DNA from: Papio anubis
Taxonomy: Eukaryota; Chordata; Mammalia; Primates; Cercopithecidae
Assembly (NCBI RefSeq): GCF_008728515.1
Contig: NC_044986.1
Location: 60,687,159 to 60,751,158, forward strand
Reading direction: 5' to 3'
Length of the DNA: 64,000 nt
This document shows, piece by piece, positions 27,900-40,324 of this stretch. Numbering within the stretch: the first letter of the stretch is position 1; each line of letters begins with the position of its first letter. The translations under genes were made by a program, and so were the position numbers. The notes below the pieces were generated by a model. It saw only the letters and a program-made list of their open reading frames with translations, was not told the DNA's origin and searched no databases.

Positions 27900-28400
27900 G
27901 CTCACCCAAACATCTCACAGGGCTAACACTGTTACTTAGCAATACGATGCAACCTGGCCCAAGGATTTCCAACCCTGGCTCAGAGATTTCCAGGAGACAA
28001 GATTACCTTAGTACTGATGAACTCTCATAAACCTTAAAGCAAAGCTTATCCTTAACAAAAATAGCTTGAACTCCTTTTATGAAAGAAATCCCTGGTAATT
28101 GACCCGGACTGACTACAGGAATAAGAAAGGGGGAAGAATCCCCCAAACTCTGAGAATAGTTTCTTATCAGGCTGTCATCTGGCCCCAATTGTATCTGACC
28201 CATGCCACCGGCCTGCTCTGGCTGTTTATCTTTTAAAAGCGCTGCCAGAATAAACGACCTGAACTTCAGATGCTGTCTAAGACTCATCTTTGAAGCAAAT
28301 GAGCACTAAAGGGGAGAAGTCACCCCTGGAAAAACCGATCGCCTAGTACCACCCAAGCGCCTCAAACACAGTGTCATAATTTGCAGGGCAATGTTTCAGT
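27900..28400 (+). repeat. LTR-like segment of unassigned family
   Basis: The segment is richer in C and G than its flanks. It has a TATA-like TTTTAAAAG (about 28230) followed 12 bp later by AATAAA (about 28249) and the string GACTCATCTTTGAAGCAAAT (28281-28300), an arrangement typical of retroviral LTR 3' halves. I could not match it to a named LTR, and the ends and any duplication are not visible. Confidence 0.35.
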
Positions 28401-30307
28401 GAATAAATCGTATGTCAATGAAGTTTCCTTATACATTTAAAACAGAGTAGATAAAAGGCACAACACCTTGCTAATTGAGAATTAGGTTACACATTCCCTT
28501 TGAAATAATATTTTATAAATATCAACCTCCTTCACTGTGTTTCTTAGTGTACGTGCTCTCTAAAATCCCAATGCTGAAAATCACTGTGGTTAATTTAACC
28601 AGGACCCATTCTGAATAAAAGTGTGGATTGTAGTGTTACAAGGTCACCTAAAATTGTACTCAGAGAAAATAATTTTACCTAATAACATACATACTTGAAA
28701 TACTTAATAACATACTGATTTAAAAACATTTAATGCAGTAACTGTAGTTTATAACTATATGTGGTAATAAACGTGAAGAAGGAAAAGATCACAATTATTT
28801 TCTTTACGAAATCGTTCAGCAATCTGTTAAGACTTAGTAATACTTAGATGTGTAGAAATAGAAGAATAGGGGTACTATTAATAAATTTGGGTATACTTTA
28901 CCCTGTTTATTGTTTCATAAGAAGTAAATTTTACACTGTTGTTGGCATGGTATATATAAGTATGTAGTTATATTTAAAATAGACATAAATATACATATAT
29001 ATTACGTAGAAAAATGAAAATATAATTACCTAAATTTTGTAATAATGCTGTATTCCAACAATTACTCTGCATGGAAGAGAGAATGGCATATTGCAGTACC
29101 ACTGATCCTGAGCTCATAAATATTGAGGTGATGTCTTGAGACTTTATAAATGAGAAAGACATTCTCTATCTCTTTCACCCCATAATATATAATTCAGTCC
29201 CCCATTTAGATATCTGAAGTGATTACATTATCACATTCTTTCTAAAGTCTACATTGTTGTCAATATATTGATTTTATATACTACATACTTTACATATACT
29301 ACAAGCTAAATATAATACTATAGATTCTCATTACAAGCTAACTTAGAATTGGCTTAATTTCACCATTTTTTGTAACTCACAACACTGTAGGCAATCAAAA
29401 CTTAGACTTAAAAGTGAGAGGAGTAAAAACCTTCAGGGAAGCAGGAATGTTGTAAAATTTTCACCTGTTCCCTATTCATTGGTTGGCCTTTCTTAGTTAT
29501 CAGAAAGGCAGAATAGTATAAATGCCCAGGACTGTGTCTATAGACTTTTATTTTGTTCCTTAAAAATTTTGCCTCCTGAAAGTTCATATACAAAATTATA
29601 ACTTTCAAGACTGGAAGCATAACATCATTCATAGTGCATCTGTGCACAATCTAAGTGACATTTAGGGGTAACTTTGCTTTGTGTGCTGGGTTTAGAGCTC
29701 TGCCTTCATGAAGGACAGATGCCACTGTACTTTTTGACAATTTTTCTCTCAGAAAGTGGAGATCAAAGGGCAGTCTATCTCCCCTCACACTCTTTGCCCT
29801 ATAGGGTCAGTTTAAAGAATTTCCCAAATGTGTTCCTCTACCGGAAAGGCAGATTCTGCTGTCAGCAGGTGCTTCTTAGCTCCTGACCTTAGGATGTGGG
29901 TTGCAGACTCTCTCTTCAATTTTGCTGACCTTTTTTGTCCTGGGGCTTCTCTTTACCTTATTTTCCACTATTGACCCAAACGGTATATTGCCTGAGGCAT
30001 GAGTGGTACTGTAATTTTTATGCTTAGGGCCATAACAGGAAGCTTTAAAGTTGTAACTAGGTTATTAGACATAAAATAATTTAAAGCAAGCACATAAGTG
30101 TGCAATGCAATTTTAATTTAGCAATTCCCTCCCTTTTTCTGACCTCAAATAGGTATAAATTTTACTCAGAAGAAAAACAAATGTTTGCTTGAACCTGCTG
30201 AGTTTCTGCGGCTCCCTTCCTGAGCCTCCATCTCTTTCCTTCATAGCAGAACTTCTAGAGTAACTGAGAGTTTTCTGTTATAGCAAAGTAGGGAACGGAC
30301 CCACACA
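28401..30307. other. Unassigned AT-rich DNA, 1.9 kb
   Basis: No gene or nameable repeat is seen. 29650-29900 is less AT-rich. Its 70-codon frame (29674-29886) has no recognisable domain. Confidence 0.5.
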
Positions 30308-30655
30308 GGTTCTAAAGTCAGAGCAATTGGGTTTAACACTCATCTGCAGCTGAGTAAGGGAATTTGGGTAACCCCCTTAATCTTTCTGTGCTTCATTTTT
30401 ATCTGCCAAATGGAGGCTATCAGGACAACTGCCATATGGATTTATTCTTTAGCAGCTTTGTTGAGCTTTATAATAAACATATAACGAACTACACATATGT
30501 AAAACTACAATTTGATAATTTTGGGCATATATATATGTGGCTAAAACCATTACCACTTGGCAGAGTCTTGCCTCTTCAGGTTTTATGAATAAAGTATATA
30601 AAGCACTGAGAAGAGTCTTACAAAGTGTTAAAAATATTAGTTATAGTTATGTTCA
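30308..30655 (+). mobile_element. MIR split by an L1M fragment
   Basis: 30308-30425 is the 5' two thirds of a MIR (AACACTCATCTGCAGCTGAG, CCCCCTTAATCTTTCTGTGC, ATCTGCCAAATGGAGG). The MIR 3' end (AAAGCACTGAGAAGAGTCTT ... AATATTAGTTATAGTTAT) resumes at about 30590-30655. The intervening piece is L1M, listed separately. Confidence 0.65.
30432..30566. mobile_element. L1M fragment inside the MIR
   Basis: The segment (AGCAGCTTTGTTGAGCTTTA, then ATAAACATATAACGAACTAC ... ACAATTTGATAATTTTGGGC) matches the common L1M motif 'agcagctttattgagatataatt ... tacaatttgataagttttga'. The L1 orientation was not resolved. Confidence 0.65.
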
Positions 30656-30911
30656 TTTTTATTCATCAACACTTCTACGATTTCTCTTCAATTATACTGG
30701 AATTATTCCTGCAAATGTTATCAATGACCACCCTGCCAAATCCAGTGACATTTCTCTTTTTTTATTCTCCTAGAAATTTCTACTCTATTTAAGGTTTCTA
30801 TGAAGAATTCATCATGGAATTAATATCATAAATACCTAACAGTTTTGGAGTAAAGATTATGACCAATCACTGTGACTGTTGAGAATGACATAAAATATTA
30901 AGCAGAAAAAT

Positions 30912-31735
30912 TAATTTAGTACTGAACAATGTGAGCACCTGAGATGTGCCAGATACTAGGGATAAAAAGACAAGCAGAGCTACTCCTTGCTTTCTAGCAA
31001 TTCTCAATAATAAATGAGAAAAATACTTTTAAGTACACATTAATGTAATGTAACAAAGGTCATAGTAGGTTTATAGGTAAAATAATGGCGACATTAAAAA
31101 AATGGGTCATTATGCCTTGGAGAGTCAAGAAGTCTCCATAGGAAAATGGATATTTAAGTCAGTTCATTAAGGTTGAGTGAAAGTTCATCAGGTGGATAAG
31201 TTAGTAAGTTCAATTAGCAGGAAAATAATTAGCCAAGGTATAAGTGTTTTGGAATGCTTCAGGGAGTTTGGTGTAGTTTAAGGGGTATGACATGTGAAGT
31301 AGCCTGGAGATGAGGTTAAAAGACTGGGTTGTGACCAGAATTTAATAGCTGTGTGGGCCATTCAAAGTATTTTGAGGGTTTCTTTCTGCAAGTACTAGGA
31401 AGTTATTGAAGGTTCTGAACCAAAGGCATAACATGAGTGGCTCTGTATTTGAAAAATACACTACTGATGCCATGTAGAGAAGAAACCATGGGTTGGAGAA
31501 AATAGGGTGGAGGCAGGTGGACAATTATGCCACTGCTATGGTTGATTATTCAATCTTTTGATAAAATGAGATTGAATTAAAGCAGAGGTTGTGGGTTGAC
31601 AAGTGGGGAAAAAGTATAGCAGAGGTTGAGTCAATAAGACTTAAAGAGAGGGTGAGGAATTTAAGGCATGGGAGAAGATGAAGATGATTTTGAATCTCAT
31701 TTGGAAATTTGGATTGATGGTAATGTTATTCACCA
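30912..31735 (-). mobile_element. L2, antisense, about 0.8 kb
   Basis: The sequence begins GAGCACCTGAGATGTGCCAG and passes through CTAGGAAGTTATTGAAGGTT then CTGAACCAAAGGCATAACATG near 31396-31436, in the order expected for the complement of L2. It is one of the longer L2 stretches in the window and is heavily diverged. Confidence 0.7.
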
Positions 31736-32583
31736 AAATATGAAATTCAGTGCTACAGTTGATTCACAGAAGTAATAATTAATTTTATCATGAAATGCAT
31801 TCATATTATTCATAACTTATATACTGTATATTTTAAGAAGCATTTGCAGAGATGAAATTTTGCTGTTTTTGTGTGTTGCAAAATTTAAGATCATCAGCAA
31901 AACAGATTCGCTATATAATATAGCCTCCCACATTTTTCCTAGTGCAAGAAATTTAAATAAATTACGCCTTAGTAATATCTTTTTATTGTTAAAATTAGGC
32001 ATCATTAATACTGAAACACTGTCCTTATGGTTCAAACTCTGCCCTCATCTTACTGGTGAGGCTCATCTTACAAAAATACTGCTGTGCCCACTCCTTAGAC
32101 TTGCCATGTATTAACTCTAAAACAGACTTTGCCTTTGGCTGTCATGCTTGAATTCTCTATTTCCTTTCCTCAAGGTCATGTGCCTTGACTCTGGATGTTC
32201 TGTGACAACAACGTTCATTGATATCTTAATATTGTGTCAGGTTTTATCAAGAAAAAAGGAAAGGCAGCGCATGGACTCAGCTTCCCTTTAAAGCATCTGA
32301 CTTTGCCAGATGCTTCTTAACTGGTGACAATAATAACTGAGGGAGTGGAGTGGTAGTGCTAGGGAGCAGAATGTTTCCTGTCAGAATTCTGCCATGAGTT
32401 TAACCTCTGACCTTAGGAGAACTGTTTTGCCTGCTTCTCAATTTCATTATCTATTTTGTTCTGTTTTTTTTAATCTCTGCTCTCTCTAAAACTCCAATCT
32501 CTAAAGGTCTGGATGGATTGAATTTCTATTTGTTTTGTTTCCAACTGCTTCTAGAGCACTGGATTTAAAAATCTCTTAGTTGG
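31736..32583. other. Unassigned DNA
   Basis: No gene or nameable repeat. The overlapping frames at 31817-32035 (minus) and 31860-32114 (plus) have no domain. Confidence 0.5.
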
Positions 32584-32865
32584 GGCTGGGTGCGGTGGTT
32601 CACGCCTGTAATCCCAGCACTTTGGGAGGCCAAGATGGGCGGATCATGAGGTCAGGAGATGGAGACCATCCTGGCTAACATGGTGAAACCCCGTCTCTAC
32701 CAAAAACACACAAAAAGTTAGCCGGGCGTGGTGGTGGGCGCCTGTAGTCCCAGCTACACAGGAGGCTGAGGCAGGAGAATGGTGTGAACCTGGGAGGCGG
32801 AGGTTGCAGTGAGCCGAGATGGCACCACTGCACTCCAGCCTGGGTGACACAGTGAGACTTCATCT

Positions 32866-32903
<38 letters not shown>
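32584..32903 (+). mobile_element. AluY, sense, full length
   Basis: This is a complete Alu with Y-type bases (GAGATGGAGACCATCCTGGC, TAACATGG, GGTGTGAACC) and a pure poly(A) tail of more than 30 bases. Imperfect direct repeats (AAATCTCTTAGTT before, AAATCTCAGTT after) are the probable TSD. Confidence 0.93.
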
Positions 32904-32906
<3 letters not shown>

Positions 32907-32994
32907 CAGTTAAAAAGCATTAAGAAATTTAGGAGAGAACTAATAATTTGATTGATACACAGGATATTTTGAACAAATTATTGAAATATACTAC

Positions 32995-33383
32995 TGATAC
33001 TGTTTGGGTCTGTGTCCCTGCCAAAACTCATGTTGAATTGTAATCCCCAATGTTGGAGGGGGGCCTGGTGGGAGGTGAATGAATCCTGGGGGCAGATATC
33101 CCCCTTAGTGCTGTTCTCGGTATAGTGAGTGAGTTCTCTTGAGATCTGGTTGTTTGAAAGTGGCCCCCTCCACCCCTCTTCCTCCTGCTCCAACCATGTA
33201 AGATGTGCCTGCTTATCCTTAGCCTTCCACCCTTATTGTAAGTTTCCTGAGGGCTCCACAAAAGCAGAAGCCACTATGCTTCCTGTACACCATGTGAAAT
33301 CATGTGTCAATTAAAGCTCTTTTCTTTATAAATTACCCACTTTCAGGTATTTCGTTATAGCAGTGCGAGAATGAACTAATACA
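32995..33383 (+). mobile_element. MST-type MaLR solo LTR with intact 5-bp TSD
   Basis: The copy runs from TGATACTGTTTGGGTCTGTG to the MaLR end ATGAACTAATACA (389 bp). It includes GGGGGCCTGGTGGGAGGTGA, CCATGTAAGATGTGCCTGCT, GCTTCCTGTACA and an ATTAAA poly(A) signal, which fit MSTA/MSTB. ACTAC occurs exactly on both sides (32990-32994 and 33384-33388), which fixes the ends. MaLR elements are non-autonomous ERVL relatives. Overlapping open frames inside it are not genes. Confidence 0.92.
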
Positions 33384-33388
33384 ACTAC

Positions 33389-34604
33389 GTTTAGAATTTC
33401 TAGTGAAAATAAGACTCTTTCATGTGAAGATGAAGATTCATCATGAGCCCAGACTGCTGCATAAAGGGCAACTGGAAGCTGAGCAGTAACAGCCATGTCA
33501 TTTTGATAGTGTCCAATTAGGCAAGAGCTGTAGAGCTCATCAGAGGGTAATTTGAAGCAGATGCCTGCATTAAGACACAGATGTGGGACATTTTTCAATA
33601 GCAATGAAACGTGTATGGTATAGGATAGCTGATGGCTTCATCATCATTTTTCTTTCCATGGAATTACAGTGGTGAAATGCACTAACATTCAGCTGTTTTG
33701 AGGCTCTGGTGTTATTACTCCAAACAGCAGGCTGTCCTCCAGGTAGGCATACCTTCAGAGCTGAGGTCATTACATTTTGATTTATTCAATCCTCGTGCCC
33801 TTTTCACAATCTGATATCTCATATCCCAGATGTGGAAGTAACAATAAATTTCTGAGTGTAGTACCCAGAGTTTTACCACATAGAACCAGAAGCAGATGGG
33901 CAACATTGATAACCTAGGAATTTTGTCTGGCAAAACAGTGCTCTCTCATTGCTATTGCTGAGAGTGTAAGTGGATGATTTCTGAGCATCAAATGTCAATA
34001 CATCTTAAAGCTGGGCTTAGTAGATCTAACGCTTCTCTTTTCACACACACAGATTTGTTTTCTGGTCTTTGTTCTAGTCACTTTGAACAGAAAACTGAAG
34101 CTTCACAGTTTCTTCCATGTGAATAGTACCATTCATTTTGGATGCTGAACTTTAGAAATATTTCTAAATCATTTCTATCTCCCTAAACATCTGTCTTTTC
34201 ACAACCAAACCAAGTTTATGAATGCTACCTGTGTGCTAGATTATGAATTCGGTGAAGGCAGTAAATGTTAGTGTTAGCAGCAGTATAATAAATGTTAACG
34301 TGTGCAAAACAATTGAATATAATTTCAGAAACAAAATATAATCTATTTCAAGTTCTCTCCGAAAGTTGAGTTCTGATGGAGAGGATTGGAAGAGTTGGCC
34401 AGGTGGAGAAAGAGAGTTTTTTCAGATGAGTTACATCACAGCAAAGGTTCATAGACAGGATTTAACATAATTTGTTGGAAAGTTCTGAATTTAAGGGAGA
34501 GAAATCGTTGAAGAAGGGTAAGAGATCAGGGTGAAGAGAAAGGAGATGTCATCTTTACTTAATGGAGAACTGTAGAAATCAGACAAAAAATAGACTTACC
34601 GTTT
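33389..34604. other. Unassigned DNA, 1.2 kb
   Basis: No repeat is recognised in 33420-34000, which is a candidate for unique or conserved sequence. 34380-34590 is purine-rich and may be old antisense L2. The 92-codon antisense frame at 33326-33604 starts inside the LTR and has no domain. Confidence 0.5.
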
Positions 34605-34885
34605 CATCAATAGCAGAGTGGTATACTGAAGGCACAGCAGAGTGATGAAGATCACAGCCTAGGATTCTGAGAGACTAGGGTACAGATTTTGGTGCTGTCA
34701 CTTCTTTGCTGTAAGACCACATACAGTTGACCTGATGTCTCTCAGTTTTAGTTTCCTTATCTGTAAAATGGATACAATGTCAAGTAGCAATGACTTGGAC
34801 CTGCTGTGGGAATTAAGTCTGATAATGCATCTAAAGTACTTGGTAAATCCTGGCCCAGAGAAAGGATTCAATATATGTTAGTAAT
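34605..34885 (+). mobile_element. MIR SINE, nearly complete
   Basis: The whole MIR order is visible: the AGATCACAGCCTAGGATTCT box region, GCTGTCACTTCTTTGCTGTA, TTTCCTTATCTGTAAAATGG, and the 3' AAAGTACTTGGTAAATCCTG tail. Confidence 0.88.
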
Positions 34886-35118
34886 AATTCTTACTGTCTG
34901 GCAGTCAGAGGCTGATTGTATTGGACTGGGCAGAATGACCTTCTTTCTGAGCCTTTTCAAGGTTTTCCAAATTAAATAGACTCTGATTCATTTCATGATG
35001 TTTATTGCCTTTCCTTAAACTTTAAGGTGTTCTTTCTGTATTGAGAGGGCTCCAATTACCGACAGTAGAATCAAGGTGATTCCTAAAGCTGCTAAAGGCA
35101 CTTTCTCTCCTTTGTGTC

Positions 35119-35141
35119 TGTGTGTGTGTGTGTGTGTGTGT
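35119..35141. repeat. (TG)n microsatellite
   Basis: About 11 TG units in otherwise unassigned DNA (34886-35694). Confidence 0.95.
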
Positions 35142-35694
35142 ATCTGGTTATCTGGTTGAAATAATCCATTATGTTCATTCTCTTGGGAAGGCAATTGGCT
35201 TTTCAGTATCAGCATTACAAAATGATCTCATATACAACTTATCCAGTATAACCAGACTCTTTTGAAACATTATTTATTTGCAATGGGAGAATGGGTTTCC
35301 ATTTTATATCTCAGCTGCTGCCGATTTTTCCCCAGGTAACTTATCCTGAGATATATGCGTTAAATCTCATCTCATTATATCTGCCAATCTCCCCGAGCTT
35401 GTCATTCGGCAATGCAGTCATCTCTCCTGTTTACTTTTCTCTTGTTTAGAATTATATGCACATTTCATTGATGTTAGATTTAAATCACCTGATGCTTCAA
35501 AGTGATGGTTTATGTCGAACCCACTCTTAGGCAAATTCTAAGGCTATGCCAATGATTGATGCTGATGACTGTCAAACTCCTTTCATGGATTCAGTCCTTA
35601 TGCATGGCAAGCTTTCTAAATAAAACCAATATACTTTTAAATACATCTCTGAAAACAAAATTCACCCATCTGTTATTTCATTTATTCATCATTA
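35142..35694. other. Unassigned DNA
   Basis: No gene or nameable repeat. Confidence 0.5.
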
Positions 35695-35905
35695 GTTCAT
35701 TATGTATTGTGAAGAAAGCAATTTGCTAGGTCCTGCAAATTTCTCCCATCAAATACTAACATTTTAGTGAGGGAGAAAAGCTGCAGCAAATAATTCTAAT
35801 ACAGCAGGTAATTATTATTACAATGGAGGCATAAAGAAGTGCTGTACCAAGCCAAGGTGGGCAGAAATTAACTTCTGAGTTACATTTTGAGTTGGGCTTT
35901 AAAGA
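35695..35905 (-). mobile_element. L2 fragment, antisense
   Basis: Complement-of-L2 pattern: GCTAGGTCCTGCAAATTTCT, AACATTTTAGTGAGGGAGAA, AGTTACATTTTGAGTTGGGC. Diverged. Confidence 0.6.
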
Positions 35906-36654
35906 CCTCAAAAGAAGACAAAAATTTATTTTCATAGTTATATTTAATAAAAAATATAATTTCTTAATACATACAAATACATACCCAAACCAGTATATTC
36001 CAACTGCACACACACATGTGCATTGTGGTTGAGTGAATTTTCTTTTCCTGATATATCCGGACTTGTTTATACACAAGCTTGTCTTAGGATATACAGAAGC
36101 TAAGTGATAAATTATACAGTCCACAGCATTATTCTCCATCTAGAATTTGCACTTTGTTTTCAGTTATCACTTATTCCTCATTAAAGACCCTCCCTCCTTC
36201 CTGTATTTGCAACATTACACTTACATGGGCACAACAGGAAAAGCCACTGCTTTCTCATTGTAGCTTCTCTTCTTGGTATGAGGACAGATATTTCCTGAAC
36301 CTTTATCCTACGCCTTTTGGACTTTGACTGCCTCTTTAGGGTCCAATCCCTGTTCTCCTCTAGCTCTTCTATTTGGACCACTTCCTAAGGTCTTCTCACA
36401 AAGTGGCCTCTTATCTCAAAACAGACAGCAGAAGCAGAGGTTCTATTACTGTACTTTTTATAGGATGCAAAGGGAGTTTAACTTCCAGTCTGCTGAGGCT
36501 CTGTTGGGACCTAAGCTGTCTCTATGTAGACAGATGTCTCAATTCTTACGGTATTAAATTACTAATTGGAAAATCAGCTTGCTTTTAAATAACACTAACA
36601 GATTTTTAAAAAATCACATGTATAACAACATTTAAGAACTATCCAAAGACATTA
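35906..36654. other. Unassigned DNA
   Basis: No gene is supported. The two overlapping plus-strand frames (36324-36557 and 36373-36588) and the antisense frame at 36181-36381 have no domain. Confidence 0.5.
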
Positions 36655-36900
36655 TAAAGATCTGGAGGTGGAGCTGACAAAATTTTTATGGATTCAATGA
36701 GCAGTATGTGAGGAAAAGGAGAAATCAGCATCAGCCCCTTGGTTGCTGGCCTGACCAATTGAGTGGTGGGTATTCATGTTAACAGAGGTAGTAAAGATGG
36801 AGGGAAAAGCCTTTTTGATGGAGAAGGGTGAAATCAAAAGCTTTCTTTCAGATATGTTAATTTGAGGTATCCAACAGATATCCAAAAAGTGATGTTAGAT
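36655..36900 (-). mobile_element. L2 fragment, antisense
   Basis: The order GGTTGCTGGCCTGACCAATT, TGATGGAGAAGGGTGAAATC, TTTGAGGTATCCAACAGATA matches the complement of L2 ORF2. A CT-rich patch (36905-36945) follows. Confidence 0.7.
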
Positions 36901-36979
36901 ATTGCTCTCTGTCTCTGTCTCTCCGTCTCTCCTCTCCCTCTTTCATATCCTTCCTTGACAAATCAAAACATTATTACAA

Positions 36980-37205
36980 TATGCTAGCAAAAACATTAGC
37001 TTTAGAGATTAAATCCTGGCTGTCGGTCTCTATTTATGCAATCTAGCACATTTATTTAACCTCTCACAGACTTGGTTTCTTTAGATACAAAATAGAAGTA
37101 AAAATGCATTATTCATGGACTTGTTTATGAGGATTAATTGACAATTAGATGAACTAAATTATGTAAAGTACCTTGTACCTAGAATATGTTTAATATTAAT
37201 GCCCT
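36980..37205 (+). mobile_element. MIR SINE
   Basis: Degraded MIR with AAATCCTGGCTGTCGGTCTC, CACATTTATTTAACCTCTCA and the 3' ATGTAAAGTACCTTGTACCT segment. Confidence 0.7.
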
Positions 37206-38299
37206 CCTGACCACCATCCTCCTTCTTCTATGTATCTTTGTAGAAAGATAAATGAAATTTGGGCATAATATCAGATATTCTGTATTCCTCTTCCAATACA
37301 AAACTAGAGCTTCTTGAAATACTCAGGTTTAGAAGAAGAAGGTAATGGCATTGACAATCTACAGCTGTGATATTCATGAAAATTGGAAAAAACAAATTAG
37401 TATTATGTATTGGAGACATTATTTTATAATAAATCTAGTACTTTTCTCCCAAATAAGCATGGTAGCTTGAAGTATTAGGCGATATAAGCCCTAAAGAAAC
37501 AGGTTTAGCCTGCTGACTGCCTAGCCTGAACAAATAATGATAACTTAACAAATAGACTAATTTGTGGTCCTGAAATAAGTATTTGCTCCGAGGAAAGGGG
37601 TACTTAGAATCACAGGCAAATAAATACACATTTCATCAGGTCCTATTTTCAACATCTATTCCAGGACTATAAACTAAAGGCATGGCTATTATCTAATATT
37701 AGAGAACAACTTATTGATGATTTTAATTATCAAAGGGGATAATGGAGAAATGGATGGCGTAATATATAACAGGAACCCAAGAGACTTTTTAAAATTTATG
37801 TATTTCACTCATATTATCATTTAGACAAAGATTTCACCTTATGAACTTAAAACTTTTAATAAGTGGACATTATTTTCATAGTTTCATGGTCAAAATACAG
37901 TTTCTAAATGACGCCTGTATAGTGGAACAAAAGTGATGAACTCTTCTTATTTCAAATGAAATATGTTTTAGAGGGATTAGAATTAATTTATCACTTTTAA
38001 GATAGTATTAGTTTAGGGGTTTGGCAGGTAGGAGAGTACCAGGTTATTAAAAAAGAATTTGAGTTTGTAACTGCCATTATGTGAGATACTTCTCCAATGG
38101 ATGTCCAAAATACACAAGGGAGAGTGGTGAGTGAGGTTTTAAAATGTTGACGCCTCAAACATTTAATCTAGTTTCGCCATAGCCAAAGGCTTTATGAAGC
38201 CAGGATTATTTAGACTGGAATTAATAGGTGAGCAGACTTTAAAAAATGAGAAATTTTAAATTATATTATAAAATTGCTAATGGTATGTGGTTGGTATAG
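37206..38299. other. Unassigned AT-rich DNA
   Basis: No gene or nameable repeat. Confidence 0.5.
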
Positions 38300-38632
38300 A
38301 AAATTTGAAAAAAGGAAAACAAACCATAAACCTTTATACTGGACATAATAAAACATTGTCTGTAATTCCATCATCTTGGAAAGCTCACTGTTAACATTTA
38401 AACATGTTTATTTTTAATAAAACTTTCACTTATATATGCATAGAAAATCTATTTTTGTATAATTGTAAACTGTATTACATGCCCAATTTAAAAAATTATT
38501 TTAAAATAATGTGTCATTAATATTATTGTTAAATATTTTTGTAATACATTTTGAAAAAGTGAGCAATATGCTATCAAATAGACTGGTGTCCCATAATTTA
38601 ATGATCTCCTTATCAACAACTTAAGGTATTGT
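38300..38632 (-). mobile_element. L1M fragment, antisense
   Basis: CACTGTTAACATTTAAACAT then ATATATGCATAGAAAATCTA and ACATTTTGAAAAAGTGAGCA follow the complement of an old L1M 3' region. Strongly diverged. Confidence 0.55.
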
Positions 38633-38662
38633 GTTTTTATTTTTTATTTTTTTATTTTTCTG

Positions 38663-38953
38663 TTTTTTTTTTGAGACAGAGTCTCTCTCTGTGGCCCAGG
38701 CTGGAGTGCAGTGGTGCGATCTCTGCTCACTGCAGGCTTAGCCTCCTGGGTTCACGCCATTTTCCTGCCTCAGCCTCCTGAGTAGCTGGGACTACAGGTT
38801 CCACCACCACGCCCAGCTAATTTTTTGTATTTTTAGTAGAGACAGGGTTTCACCGTGTGTTAACCAGGATGGTTTCGATCTCCTGACCTCGAGATCTGCC
38901 TGCCTCGGCCTCCCAAAGTGCTGGGATTACAGGCATGAGCCACCACGCCCACC
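38663..38953 (-). mobile_element. AluY-like, antisense, full length
   Basis: A short T-run leads into a complete antisense Alu with Y-type bases (TTCACGCCATTTTCCTGCCT, TTAACCAGGATGG). The end is degraded (GCCCACCA). Confidence 0.9.
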
Positions 38954-39008
38954 AGATCTTATGTTTAAATGCTAATATGTTGTGGTGTTGTGTACGATGT
39001 CTAATTTT

Positions 39009-39163
39009 TAAAAATTAATCATTTGTTTATTTCTTTATGGTAGAGACGAGGTCTCTCTATGTTGCCTAGGCTGGTCGTGAACTCCTGGGCTTAAGTGATC
39101 CTCCTGCTTTGGCCTCCCAAAGTGCTGGGATTACAGGTGTGAGCCACCACACCCAGGCACAAG
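39009..39163 (-). mobile_element. FLAM / AluJ-type left monomer, antisense
   Basis: A single Alu monomer with old-type bases (GTAGAGACGAGGTCTCTCTA, GAACTCCTGGGCTTAAGTGA). TCTAATTTT occurs on both sides (39000-39008 and 39167-39175), so it inserted as a monomer. Confidence 0.85.
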
Positions 39164-39175
39164 ACTTCTAATTTT

Positions 39176-40124
39176 AGAAATGGAAACAGTTGAGGTAACT
39201 ACAACTGTTATTAAAATTGTGGAAATGAGAATGTTCAGTGTATGTTTAAGAAGCAACTAATAGGTCTGTTTGGGCCGTGGTATGTAAGCTTTTGTAGGAA
39301 TTATTGCTCCAGGGTTGGGGGAGATCCAATGAGCCTTACATTTTAGGTTCAGGTGTTTAGGGTCTGGGAAGGCACTGCAGTCTGTGCATAGTGCTGAGAC
39401 ATATTCAGAGCAATGGTTCAGGACAATTCCCCTGAAAGGAGAGTGTGGGTGTAAATTGGAAGGGGAATCATGAGGGGGAAGAGACAAGAGAGCAGGTTAT
39501 TTTAACAGCAAAATGCAAGATAATGAGGGTTGGAATCTGGGTGATGGCTGTAGGAAGGGAAAGAAAAAGACAAAGGGAAAGGTTCCTTAGCATTTGCTAT
39601 AGTGTTCTTTGCTTAATGCAAATTAAATACATTTGGGGGGATACTTAGCATGGATATTACTAGCCATTTTCTTACTGAATGCTGCTAAAACTAGAAAGTA
39701 CAATATAATGGCACTGCTAAAATGAAACTTTTCCTTTAATCATGCTGTAGTCTCATTATATGAAATAAGCCAATGTAGTTACGGTTTCAATAGTTTAGAG
39801 TGACCTGCTGAAGTTTTTTTTTTCTTGCTTTTTTTAAAAATTTTTTCACATTTCAAAGACTGTTTGATAGAGCTAGAGTTTTAAATAATCTGTACTGTTG
39901 TTTCTGTATAAATAATAGATCAATTGTTTGCAGTTGATGTTTTGCTAGTTCTGTTTTCCTGTCCAATGACTGCCTGAGTGTTTCCGGGCATGTGGTGATT
40001 TAAATTGTTTATTAAGATAGTTGAAATCATTGAATGTTGTTCTGTTTGTTTTACTAATAATGCTTATCAAAAATTGTTTCTAGAACCACAATTGTTTTAG
40101 AGAAGAAATGTATTATAATATTGT
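39176..40124. other. Unassigned DNA
   Basis: No gene or nameable repeat. A T-rich patch lies at 39814-39848. Confidence 0.5.
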
Positions 40125-40230
40125 GGGAGAAGGCCTGGGTTAGATTCAAGAATGTCGTGTTTAAGGCTAACTCTGCCACCATTCCTTCTTAGGCAAGGCA
40201 CTTAACCTCCCTGTCCTAAGTTTCTGTACC
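40125..40230 (+). mobile_element. MIR fragment
   Basis: CTGGGTTAGATTCAAGAATG, then CTCTGCCACCATTCCTTCTT and GGCAAGGCACTTAACCTCCC follow the MIR core. The 3' end is missing. Confidence 0.6.
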
Positions 40231-40324
40231 TCTAAAGCGCCTTCTACTACTAGTTCATAACCATGGCTGTCACTGTGGTGCTACTCTTACTGTTATTGTT
40301 ACCAGTGGCAGAAATCTGAATTGC

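Noticed and set aside
35756..36139. 127-codon antisense frame
   Set aside because: It overlaps an antisense L2 relic, has no domain and no splice or promoter context.
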